Shown: positions 17,322-24,427 of the stretch, piece by piece
Position numbering within the stretch: the first letter of the stretch is position 1
Layout of the letters: the number at the start of each line of letters is the position of its first letter
Assembly: GCF_002946355.1 (NCBI RefSeq)
Contig: NZ_PKOZ01000004.1
Span: forward strand, 186,001 to 250,000
Length of the DNA: 64,000 bases
From: Pradoshia eiseniae
GTDB taxonomy: Bacteria; Bacillota; Bacilli; Bacillales; Pradoshiaceae
Reading direction: 5' to 3'
Program-made: the position numbers and the translations under genes
The notes under the pieces: model-generated
What the model was told of the DNA's origin: nothing
Databases searched by the model: none
The model's input: only the letters and a program-made list of their open reading frames with translations

Positions 17322-17434
17322 ATACTAATCATGCGAGGGGATTACGATGGATTACTGGCTTTTCATATCCCTTTGCATAGGGGGGAAGGGGACTTTACCT
17401 GTCGATACCGTCTTTCTCCCTATTCACACACAAA

Positions 17435-17681
17435 GTATGGGCAAAGAGCGGGGATTGCCTGGCTTTCCCCACCTTTTGTCCACCTTTTCCCCACCCTTCA
17501 TACCCTTTGCATGGGCATAGGCTGGGCATTCCCTGGCTTCTCCCGCCTTTCGTCCACCCTTTCCCCACCCTTCATACACTAAGCATGGGCAAAGGCTGGG
17601 CATTGCCTGGCTTTCCCCACCTTTTGTCCACCCTTTCCCCACCCTTCATACCCTTAGCATGGCCATAGGCTGGGCATTCCC
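17435..17681. repeat. Tandem array of a 74-bp unit, 3.3 copies
   Basis: Copies start at 17435, 17509, 17583 and 17657 (GTATGGGC, GCATGGGC, GCATGGGC, GCATGGCC), exactly 74 bp apart and about 85-95% alike by eye. A further degenerate copy can be traced at 17364-17434. The unit is very C-rich on the plus strand (runs such as TTTCCCCACC and GTCCACCC), unlike the surrounding AT-rich DNA. The last copy stops abruptly at 17681, where an IS256-like end begins. A minus-strand frame through it is rich in G and K and shows no protein features. Confidence 0.8.
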
Positions 17682-17880
17682 GATTAAGTCCATATAATTA
17701 TGTAAATAAAAAGAGTCATTTTATTCACTCTTGGAAACAATGTTTTTTGACCAAAAAACACATCGAAAAGAGGAATAAAGATGACTCACTTACAATTTAA
17801 CCTGGATATCGAACTTCTAAAAGCAAATATCATGAATTCTGTCCCACGAAAGTGTTCGGAATGCATGTATAGAATATGAT
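17682..17880 (+). mobile_element. Left-end remnant of an IS256-family element
   Basis: The sequence from GATTAAGTCCATATAATTAT resembles the terminal inverted repeat of IS256-family elements, followed by a subterminal hairpin (AAGAGT/ACTCTT at 17711-17732) and a truncated transposase start at 17781. No matching right end is seen before serC. The junction with the 74-bp array is sharp. Assignment is from memory of the family's end and N-terminal sequence. Confidence 0.6.
17781..17879 (+). pseudogene. Truncated IS256-type transposase
   Basis: An AGAGGAATAAAG site leads to an ATG and 32 codons. The first 20 (MTHLQFNLDIELLKANIMNS) resemble the start of bacillary IS256/mutator transposases, which are about 390-400 residues long; the frame then changes to unrelated sequence and stops. 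The catalytic DDE part is missing, so the element is dead. Confidence 0.6.
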
Positions 17881-17987
17881 CTATATAAAACTTCGCCTAT
17901 TATAACCGTTCCCCTAAACACCCAGAATTCACAATTAAAAGCTTATTATCGCAAGGTCCACCCTAAATCGACTAAATTATCAGAATT

Positions 17988-18022
17988 CAATTTTACTTTT
18001 TCATCGTTCTTAAGTAAAATTG
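17988..18022. promoter_or_regulatory. 9-bp inverted repeat upstream of serC
   Basis: CAATTTTAC (17988-17996) and GTAAAATTG (18014-18022) are exact reverse complements with a 17-nt spacer, 36 bp before the serC start. It could be an operator or the remains of the nearby insertion sequence. Confidence 0.3.
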
Positions 18023-18057
18023 TCGTATTCACTAGCACGAGAAAGGAGAGCTTTGGA

Positions 18058-19140
18058 ATGGTTAGAGCTTACAATTTTAATGCAGGACCTGCCGCTTTAC
18101 CCGAGGAAGTATTACTAAAAGCGCAGAAGGAGTTTCTTGATTTTGAGGGAAGTCATATGTCTGTCATGGAGCTGAGCCATCGCAGCAAGGAGTACAGCAG
18201 AGTGCATGATAGAGCAAGTGCACTGCTGCGAGAGTTGATGGAAATCCCCGAGGATTATGAAGTTTTATTTTTGCAAGGAGGCGCTTCCCTTCAATTTTCC
18301 ATGGTGCCGATGAATTTGCTTGATAAGAATTTAGGAGCGAGTTATATCCTTACAGGCTCATGGTCAGAGAAGGCGCTAAAGGAAGCCAAAAAGGTTGGGC
18401 CGGTCGAGGTAGCCGCTTCAACGAAGGAATCCGGCTATCATGCTATTCCTGCCCTCGCTGATATCCAGTGGAAACAGGAGACGTCTTATGTACATTTAAC
18501 AAGCAATAATACAATTTATGGCACTCAGTGGAAGGAGTTCCCGCAAACTGGGCATATTCCGCTTATCACTGATATGTCGAGTGATATATTGAGCAAGAAG
18601 ATTGATGTATCCCGCTTCGGCCTCATTTATGCTGGGGCTCAAAAGAACCTTGGACCGTCTGGGGTGACAGTCGTCATCATACGCAAGGATTTAATCAAGC
18701 ATGATGACAGTTTGCCTACCATGCTTTCCTATGATACCCACGTGAATTCCCGTTCCTTATACAATACACCGCCTACCTTTGCAATCTACCTCTTATCGTT
18801 AGTGCTTGAGTGGACAAAGGATCATGGTGGCGTAAGCCAAATAGAGAAGCTTAATAAAGAAAAATCAGCACTTATCTACAATGCGATTGATGAAAGCAGC
18901 GGATTTTACACCGGTCATGCTGATCGAGACAGCCGATCAGATATGAACATCACTTTTACACTGCCTTCAAGCGAATTGACAAAACAATTTCTGCAGGAAG
19001 CAGCTAATGAGGGTTTTATCGGGCTTAGCGGCCATCGTTCGGTCGGGGGCTGCAGAGCTTCCATCTATAATGCCGTCCCACTCGAACATTGCTTGACATT
19101 GGCGGAATTCATGAAAAATTTTCAAAAAACAAACAGTTAG
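18058..19140 (+). CDS. serC: Phosphoserine aminotransferase SerC
   Basis: PLP-dependent transamination of 3-phosphohydroxypyruvate to phosphoserine in serine synthesis. The 360-residue protein opens NFNAGPAALPEEVL; the PLP lysine is in LIYAGAQKNLGPSGVT at about residue 195. GLSGHRSVGGCRASIYNAVP near the C terminus is the family's phosphate-binding region. GAAAGGAGAG precedes the ATG. Upstream lies the IS remnant, so its native promoter may have been disturbed; trpP follows in the same direction after 113 bp. Confidence 0.97.
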   Translation: MVRAYNFNAGPAALPEEVLLKAQKEFLDFEGSHMSVMELSHRSKEYSRVHDRASALLRELMEIPEDYEVLFLQGGASLQFSMVPMNLLDKNLGASYILTGSWSEKALKEAKKVGPVEVAASTKESGYHAIPALADIQWKQETSYVHLTSNNTIYGTQWKEFPQTGHIPLITDMSSDILSKKIDVSRFGLIYAGAQKNLGPSGVTVVIIRKDLIKHDDSLPTMLSYDTHVNSRSLYNTPPTFAIYLLSLVLEWTKDHGGVSQIEKLNKEKSALIYNAIDESSGFYTGHADRDSRSDMNITFTLPSSELTKQFLQEAANEGFIGLSGHRSVGGCRASIYNAVPLEHCLTLAEFMKNFQKTNS

Positions 19141-19196
19141 GCTATATTCTTCCTGCATTTGATGTTATAATCTGAATAAGCTTTTTGCGGCTGGCA

Positions 19197-19256
19197 TAGA
19201 GAGCACAGCCGAAGAAGCGAATAGACAGTTGAGCTTAGAAGAGGAGAGATAAAATG
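19197..19256 (+). promoter_or_regulatory. Probable TRAP binding site over the trpP ribosome binding site
   Basis: About ten NAG triplets precede trpP. The five nearest the start (CAG 19226, GAG 19231, TAG 19236, GAG 19241, GAG 19246) are spaced exactly 5 nt apart and include the GAGGAGAG ribosome binding site; more lie upstream (TAG 19197, GAG 19201, CAG 19206, TAG 19222). B. subtilis trpP (yhaG) is known to be translationally repressed by TRAP bound to such repeats. mtrB itself is not in the window. Confidence 0.6.
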
Positions 19257-19772
19257 AATACAAAATCATTGGTAACCCTGTCGTTGCTAGTCGGAATCGG
19301 TGCAGTCTTACACACGGTTGTACCTGGATTTGCCTTTGGAATGAAGCCGGATCTAATGCTTCTGATGATGTTTCTCGGCATCTTTTTACTGCCAGACTTG
19401 AAGAATGCACTCTTAATAGGTGCGGTCACAGGAATCATTTCCGGATTAACCACCACATTCCCAGGAGGACAAATACCGAATATCATCGATAAGATTTTGA
19501 CAGCGCTAATTATTTACGCAATCTATGCATTGGTCAAGAAATTTGTTAAACCAGCAGTTGCTAGCCTATTTTTAACCTTAATCGGCACCCTGCTTTCTGG
19601 GACAATTTTCTTAACATCAGCTTATCTTCTTGTCGGTCTGCCAGGTCCATTTTTGACCTTAGCTGCTGGCGCCATCCTACCTGCACTCGTCATAAACACC
19701 GTGATGATGGTCATCATTTACCCGATTGCAGCGAATATCCTAAGAAGGACCAATGTAGCAATTACCTCATAA
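19254..19772 (+). CDS. trpP: Tryptophan transporter TrpP
   Basis: Membrane tryptophan uptake protein (YhaG family). The 172-residue protein has five predicted membrane segments (about residues 5-22, 28-48, 55-72, 85-130 and 140-165) and the motif FGMKPDLMLLMMFLGIFLLP. ATG at 19254 with GAGGAGAG 6 nt upstream, embedded in the probable TRAP site. It follows serC and is closed by a terminator at 19781. Confidence 0.9.
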   Translation: MNTKSLVTLSLLVGIGAVLHTVVPGFAFGMKPDLMLLMMFLGIFLLPDLKNALLIGAVTGIISGLTTTFPGGQIPNIIDKILTALIIYAIYALVKKFVKPAVASLFLTLIGTLLSGTIFLTSAYLLVGLPGPFLTLAAGAILPALVINTVMMVIIYPIAANILRRTNVAITS

Positions 19773-19780
19773 ATAATTAC

Positions 19781-19811
19781 AAGAGGATAACCCAGTCGTT
19801 ATCCTCTTTTT
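19781..19811. terminator. Bidirectional terminator after trpP
   Basis: AAGAGGATAAC and GTTATCCTCTT form an 11-bp stem with a 6-nt loop and a T run; it also ends the convergent small gene. Confidence 0.85.
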
Positions 19812-19818
19812 GATTTCA

Positions 19819-20004
19819 TTATATTATCCATAACACTATAAGAAGGAAAAATGCCCCTAAAAACGCTCCTCCGCTAATTTGTAATCTCTTCATCACAATT
19901 CTCTTTGATGGATATACTCCTCCCTGACCAAGCACATAAACCGAATGAAGCATTACGCCAAAAGAACCACTAGCCAGGATGAGCAATAAGACTGGCGCCA
20001 ACAT
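19819..20004 (-). CDS. Two-TM small membrane protein (61 aa), unknown
   Basis: A 61-residue protein with hydrophobic segments at about 3-26 and 43-60, separated by a basic loop YPSKRIVMKRLQ. GGAGGGG lies 8 nt before the ATG at 20004, which makes translation likely. It is alone and convergent with trpP. I do not recognise the family. Confidence 0.7.
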   Translation of the reverse strand: MLAPVLLLILASGSFGVMLHSVYVLGQGGVYPSKRIVMKRLQISGGAFLGAFFLLIVLWII

Positions 20005-20261
20005 AATAGTAACCCCTCCATCCTTGTTTTTTCAATATTATGCATGGCTTGTTCGCGATATGAAGGGGCAAGTTTGAGGCATTTTAGATGATTTACATTA
20101 AAAACATGAATTTTTAGATAGAAATAGTTTCTGAAAATAACATTTCACGTTTAAAATGATATAAAAAAAGGAAATGTTTAATATAAGGGCTATTTTTTAA
20201 AGGAATTTTTATGTTTATGTAGAAATTTGTTAAAGGAAGAATAAATTGGGGTGAATAACAA

Positions 20262-20627
20262 ATGAAAGCAAATTCTTTAGTAATTGGTTTTATATCTGGT
20301 TTTGCCGTAGCCGGAGTTGGTGTACTGCTTAGCACCCCTGCATCCGGCAAAGAAGTACGCACTAATATTAAGGAGACAAAAGATGAAACTGTCCTCCTTC
20401 TTAAAGATGTACAACAAGCGGTCATTCAATTGAAAAATGACTGTATATCAGCCGCCAACATCAGTAAAGCACAAGTCAATCTGTTCATCAAAGATGCAAA
20501 AGAATTGATCCAGGAATGGAATAAGGATGCTAAGCAGCATACAGAAGCCATACAGGTTCAAATCAAAGACGTAGAAACAGCCATCAGCGAGCTAGAGGCC
20601 GCCATTTCACCAACGCCGGCAAAATAA
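20262..20627 (+). CDS. yhaH: YtxH-domain protein YhaH
   Basis: A 121-residue protein of the YtxH/general stress group. Residues 5-24 (SLVIGFISGFAVAGVGVLLS) form the membrane or signal segment with the TPASGKEVR that follows it in the family; the rest is a helical, charged, coiled-coil-prone tail ending ISPTPAK. It stands between trpP and hpr, as in B. subtilis. A GGGGTGAATAACAA site precedes the ATG. No enzymatic function is known. Confidence 0.88.
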   Translation: MKANSLVIGFISGFAVAGVGVLLSTPASGKEVRTNIKETKDETVLLLKDVQQAVIQLKNDCISAANISKAQVNLFIKDAKELIQEWNKDAKQHTEAIQVQIKDVETAISELEAAISPTPAK

Positions 20628-20753
20628 AACATTATATAGAAAAATTGATACAAATTTGCAAAAAAAGTTTCTAAAAATTTGGCAAATTACCTTTTTTGTT
20701 ATTTAATATTTTGTAAGGATAATAATGAAAAAAGAAAAGTAGGTGAATGAATC

Positions 20754-21332
20754 ATGTCTGAAAATTTAAATTCAGTCAAAGAAGCCATGTTATTCACGCA
20801 GCGTGTCGCACAGTTGAGCAAGGCTTTATGGAAAGCAATTGAAAAAGACTGGCAACAGTGGATCAAGCCTTATAATTTGAATATCAATGAACACCATATT
20901 CTCTGGATAGCTTACCACTTAAAGGGTGCATCCATTTCCGATGTCGCTAAATTTGGGGTCATGCATGTATCAACTGCCTTTAATTTCTCCAAGAAACTTG
21001 AAGAACGCGGATTGCTCCGTTTTTCTAAGAAAGAAAACGATAAACGTAATACGTATATTGAATTGACTGACAAAGGCGTTGAGCTTTTGCTTGAGATTGT
21101 CAGAGTATTTGATTCCTCCAAAAACTCCGTCTATCTTGGAGCTCAGCCATTAAAAGAACTATACGGCAAATTCCCGGATATGATGGAAATGATGGCAATC
21201 GTCAAGAACATTTATGGGGATGATTTCATGAATATTTTTGAAAAATCCTTTGCAAATCTTGAGCATGAATTTACCGATGTGAATGGCTTTCTCGAAAAAA
21301 TTGAACACCAAGAAAAAGAACCAATTCAATAA
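20754..21332 (+). CDS. hpr: Transition-state regulator Hpr (ScoC), MarR family
   Basis: MarR-type winged-helix DNA-binding regulator that in B. subtilis represses exoprotease (aprE, nprE), oligopeptide permease and sporulation genes. The 192-residue protein carries [20 protein letters not shown] followed by the recognition helix [18 protein letters not shown] and the wing [17 protein letters not shown]. The C-terminal part (from residue 120) is characteristic of Hpr rather than of generic MarR. AGTAGGTGA precedes the ATG and an intrinsic terminator follows. Confidence 0.95.
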   Translation: MSENLNSVKEAMLFTQRVAQLSKALWKAIEKDWQQWIKPYNLNINEHHILWIAYHLKGASISDVAKFGVMHVSTAFNFSKKLEERGLLRFSKKENDKRNTYIELTDKGVELLLEIVRVFDSSKNSVYLGAQPLKELYGKFPDMMEMMAIVKNIYGDDFMNIFEKSFANLEHEFTDVNGFLEKIEHQEKEPIQ

Positions 21333-21351
21333 TACGGGGACAATCCCATTT

Positions 21352-21379
21352 AAAGCGGACTTTTTTCTAATCCGCTTTT
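21352..21379 (+). terminator. Terminator of hpr
   Basis: AAAGCGGA pairs with TCCGCTTT around an 11-nt loop. Confidence 0.6.
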
Positions 21380-21547
21380 GCCTTGATACCTTTTGCTCAT
21401 CCTCTCACAATTTTTTCCTCACCAAGAATATAAACCAAACAACCCCACAATATGTTAATAATCGATTATCCGCCCTCATACTCTTTGCAGTATAGGTTGT
21501 TTTTTGATAATGTAAGAGAGATAACGCGCCAAGGGGGGGTTAGCAGG

Positions 21548-21736
21548 ATGATTTTTCTTATTTGGTTTTCCTTTTTTGCTCTCTTTTTCCTGTACTATAT
21601 TAATAGACTATCCACCAGCTTCTGTATAAAGAAAGAAATCCCAGAAGAAAGACAGGATAGGTTTTATCGTACTATCAATGTACTCATCACGATCCTGCTA
21701 GTTTCAACCTATCTCGAAATATTATATGCAACATAA
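21548..21736 (+). CDS. Two-TM small membrane protein (62 aa), unknown
   Basis: Starts MIFLIWFSFFALFFLYYINR; AAGGGGGGG lies 8 nt before the ATG at 21548, better than any upstream in-frame start. Segment 1 is residues 2-18, then a charged loop CIKKEIPEERQDRFYR, then segment 2 at residues 42-60. It sits between hpr and the YjcZ-type sporulation genes. No family recognised. Confidence 0.65.
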   Translation: MIFLIWFSFFALFFLYYINRLSTSFCIKKEIPEERQDRFYRTINVLITILLVSTYLEILYAT

Positions 21737-21763
21737 AAGACGAATGCCAATGCACTCGTCTTT
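21736..21763. terminator. Bidirectional terminator
   Basis: AAAGACGA and TCGTCTTT form an 8-bp stem between convergent small genes. Confidence 0.65.
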
Positions 21764-21776
21764 CTTCTTCCTGCGA

Positions 21777-21860
21777 TTAAATCCAGGACGCCCCGATGAT
21801 GACCAACAAGATAAATAAAACTACTAGTAAAGCGAAACCTCCGCCGTATCCTCCAGACAT
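21777..21860 (-). CDS. YjcZ-family sporulation microprotein (27 aa)
   Basis: MSGGYGGGFALLVVLFILLV followed by IIGASWI. This is the YjcZ/SscA-type pattern: a glycine/tyrosine-rich start and one membrane helix with the terminal IxGASW motif. GGGAGGATACAACA precedes the ATG. It follows a close paralogue 41 bp upstream, and the two probably arose by duplication. Family members are made in the mother cell or spore; SscA assists spore coat assembly. Confidence 0.85.
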   Translation of the reverse strand: MSGGYGGGFALLVVLFILLVIIGASWI

Positions 21861-21901
21861 TGTTGTATCCTCCCTTCAATCACGATGGATTGGTATACTT
21901 C

Positions 21902-21988
21902 TTAATAAATCCAAGATGCACCAACAATCACGAGTAATATGAAAAGCACGACTATGAAGGCAAATCCTCCTCCGTAACTTTGACCCAT
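21902..21988 (-). CDS. YjcZ-family sporulation microprotein (28 aa)
   Basis: MGQSYGGGFAFIVVLFILLV followed by IVGASWIY, a close paralogue of the neighbouring 27-residue protein. AAAAGGAGGTG is a near-perfect ribosome binding site 5-6 nt before the ATG. One membrane helix with the YGGGFA start and GASW end typical of the family. Confidence 0.87.
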   Translation of the reverse strand: MGQSYGGGFAFIVVLFILLVIVGASWIY

Positions 21989-22280
21989 GATAACACCTCC
22001 TTTTGAGCTGCTACCCTATCCTATTCATCCTTGGCAAGAAAGGAATGGGCTGATTGCTTATATGCTCACTTTTTTGACTGGACGATTCAGAAGCGAAGGC
22101 TCTCCCTTCTCTTCCTAATGTCTCATTATCCTATGCTCAACAAGTGAAAATTGATTATGCCTTCCGCCTAATAGGCTAAATTAGCCTGCTTATCCTTTTT
22201 TTAGAAGAGGAATTGTGGTATAGTTATGCTTGTTATAAATATAGGGATGTTTTGGCAATATGCTAAAAGGAGTGTAAGGG

Positions 22281-23138
22281 ATGAAGAAATGGTTAATCAC
22301 GGTAGCATCGGTCTCAACGCTAATCGGCCTCAGCGCCTGCAATAGCGACAATGGGTCCAAGGAGACAATCGCAGAAACGAAATCAGGCAATGTAACGAAA
22401 GATGAGTTCTATGAGGAATTGAAAGACAAATATGGAGACCAAGTCCTTCAGGAACTTGTTTATAAGAAGGTTTTCACTGATCAGTATAAGGTAAGTGACA
22501 AAGAAGTAGACAAGCGCCTTGAAGAAACAAAGGCAAACCTTGGTGATAATTTCGAAAGTGCACTCGCCCAAAATGGTTATGCTAATGAGGAAGACTTCAA
22601 GGAAGAGCTAAAGTATCAGTTAGCCCAAGAAAAGGCAGCCCTAGAAACAGTTGATGTATCTGAAGATGAACTGAAAGATTATTACGAGAACAAGTATACA
22701 GTTAACCTGAAAGCCAGACACATCCTTGTTGCTGATGAAGAAACAGCAAAAGAAGTAAAGAAAAAGCTAGATAGTGGCGAGAAATTCGCTGATTTGGCAA
22801 AAGAATATTCAACTGATGAGGCATCGAAAGAACAAGGCGGCGACCTTGGAGAATTTGGTGTCGGCAAAATGGTTCCTGCTTTTGAAGAAGCGGCATATAA
22901 TTTGAAAGTAGATGAAATTTCTGAGCCAGTACAGTCTGATTACGGTTTCCACATCATCCAAGTGACTGATCGCGTGAAGAATGACAGCCCTTCCTATGAA
23001 GATGCGAAGGCTGATGTCGAAAGAAGCGTCAAGACAGCAAAAGTGGATTCCGCTAAAGCTCAAGAAGCAATCCAAAAGGTTATTGATGATTCAGACATTA
23101 AGGTAAAGGATAAAGAGCTGGAAGGTTCTTTCGAATAA
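22281..23138 (+). CDS. prsA: Foldase lipoprotein PrsA
   Basis: Peptidyl-prolyl isomerase/chaperone anchored on the outer face of the membrane, needed for folding of secreted proteins and PBPs. The 285-residue precursor has a lipoprotein signal with lipobox LSAC (Cys20). The parvulin domain begins at [20 protein letters not shown] (about 135) and ends near [13 protein letters not shown] (about 228). The N- and C-terminal helical parts form the chaperone lobe. AAGGAGTG precedes the ATG; TGGTATAGT at 22214-22222 is a likely extended -10 promoter element. A strong terminator follows. Confidence 0.97.
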   Translation: MKKWLITVASVSTLIGLSACNSDNGSKETIAETKSGNVTKDEFYEELKDKYGDQVLQELVYKKVFTDQYKVSDKEVDKRLEETKANLGDNFESALAQNGYANEEDFKEELKYQLAQEKAALETVDVSEDELKDYYENKYTVNLKARHILVADEETAKEVKKKLDSGEKFADLAKEYSTDEASKEQGGDLGEFGVGKMVPAFEEAAYNLKVDEISEPVQSDYGFHIIQVTDRVKNDSPSYEDAKADVERSVKTAKVDSAKAQEAIQKVIDDSDIKVKDKELEGSFE

Positions 23139-23142
23139 AGAA

Positions 23143-23169
23143 AAACTCGGCTATTCAGCCGAGTTTTTT
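23143..23169 (+). terminator. Terminator of prsA
   Basis: ACTCGGC and GCCGAGT form a 7-bp stem with a 6-nt loop, followed by six T residues; also within the end of convergent yhaL. Confidence 0.85.
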
Positions 23170-23356
23170 AATTTGCCTTTTCTGTTAAGGATCGCTTCTT
23201 CTTTTCCTCTTCCATCCGTTCGATGTATACCTTGCCTTCATCCTCTATAAACGCTTCATCAAATTCCCTGTCTTCCTTCATTGACCTGATCGTCATGTAG
23301 GCACTAACAAAAATTCCTGCTACGATGAACCACATGAAAAATGGCATAAAAGACAA
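23168..23356 (-). CDS. yhaL: Sporulation protein YhaL
   Basis: A 62-residue protein with one N-terminal membrane segment (PFFMWFIVAGIFVSAYMTI) and an acidic/basic tail EDREFDEAFIEDEGKVYIER. It matches the YhaL sporulation family that lies beside prsA in Bacillus. An AAGGGAGA-type site precedes the ATG. It is convergent with prsA, sharing the terminator region. Confidence 0.85.
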   Translation of the reverse strand: MSFMPFFMWFIVAGIFVSAYMTIRSMKEDREFDEAFIEDEGKVYIERMEEEKKKRSLTEKAN

Positions 23357-23427
23357 TCTCCCTTCTTAAAGGGACAGGCCCTTTTCAACCATTATATGCG
23401 GGCACACCATGATTATGCGGATGGGTT

Positions 23428-24366
23428 TTACTTGAAATTCGGCTTATAGAGGCTGCGGTTCTCTAACGGGAAAATACGCTCTGTGAATTCACCTGGTTTC
23501 ACGCGGTCAAGCGCTCTGTCCATCATATTCATCTTCGCGTCGAGATTATCGATATAATGCAGAATCTCCGCCTCTTTTACTAAAGGCGGTTTTGGACTGC
23601 CCCACTCCGCCTTCCCGTGATGACTAAGCACAATATGCTGCAGAATAAGAATTTCTTCCCCCTGGATATTGAGCTCATCGGCAACCTTGCCAATTTCATT
23701 CACCATGATGGAGATATGTCCAAGTAAATTGCCCTCGACGGTATAAGTTGTGGCAATTGGGCCGCTCAGCTCCATTACCTTTCCGAGATCATGCAAGATG
23801 ACCCCTGCGTACAGCAGGTCTTTATTTAAGGAAGGATATAGCTCCGCAATGGCTTTGGCCAAATCCAGCATGGATACGACATGGTATGCGAGTCCAGAGA
23901 AGAATTCATGATGATTCTTCGTCGCTGCCGGGTATTCAAGGAATTCCTTCGAATACTTTTTAACCAGATGCCTCGTTATGCGCTGAATATTCGGGTTTGT
24001 CATTTCAAATATATATTTGGTAATCGTATCAGCCATTTCATCCTTGCCCAGTGGCGCGGTTGGCAGAAGATCCCCAATGTTGACAGCTTCATTATCATAT
24101 TTCAATCGGATAGCACGAATGCGCAATTGGAGCTTTCCTTTGTAGTTTTGCACATCGCCAGTCACGCGGACGATTGCTTCCGGAACATATATTTGTTCAT
24201 CCTCCGGCTTAACATCCCAAAGCTTTGCTTCAATCTCACCGCTTTTATCCTGGAATATTAATGATAAAAAAGGCTTGCCATTGCTGGCTGTTCCTTTAAT
24301 GGCGTTCTTTATGAATAAATGGAGATCGATTGTATCTCCTACCTCATGATGAGCAATTCCCTTCAT
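23428..24366 (-). CDS. yhaM: 3'-5' exoribonuclease YhaM
   Basis: Metal-dependent 3'-5' exonuclease of RNA and single-stranded DNA. The 312-residue protein has an N-terminal OB fold ([16 protein letters not shown] to about residue 95) and a C-terminal HD domain with [13 protein letters not shown] (about residue 190) and [15 protein letters not shown] (about 250). GGGAGGGATTGAG precedes the ATG. It lies 61 bp downstream of yhaN in the yhaO-yhaN-yhaM direction, so the nuclease may share a transcript with the SbcCD-like pair. Confidence 0.95.
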   Translation of the reverse strand: MKGIAHHEVGDTIDLHLFIKNAIKGTASNGKPFLSLIFQDKSGEIEAKLWDVKPEDEQIYVPEAIVRVTGDVQNYKGKLQLRIRAIRLKYDNEAVNIGDLLPTAPLGKDEMADTITKYIFEMTNPNIQRITRHLVKKYSKEFLEYPAATKNHHEFFSGLAYHVVSMLDLAKAIAELYPSLNKDLLYAGVILHDLGKVMELSGPIATTYTVEGNLLGHISIMVNEIGKVADELNIQGEEILILQHIVLSHHGKAEWGSPKPPLVKEAEILHYIDNLDAKMNMMDRALDRVKPGEFTERIFPLENRSLYKPNFK

Positions 24367-24427
24367 CTCAATCCCTCCCAGTCTGTTCCTTTTTTATTAT
24401 AGCATGCAAGGCAATGGTTTTTATCGT

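Noticed and set aside
17424-17642. 72-codon minus-strand frame in the 74-bp repeats
   Set aside because: Its apparent protein repeats follow only from the tandem DNA repeat; no ribosome binding site.
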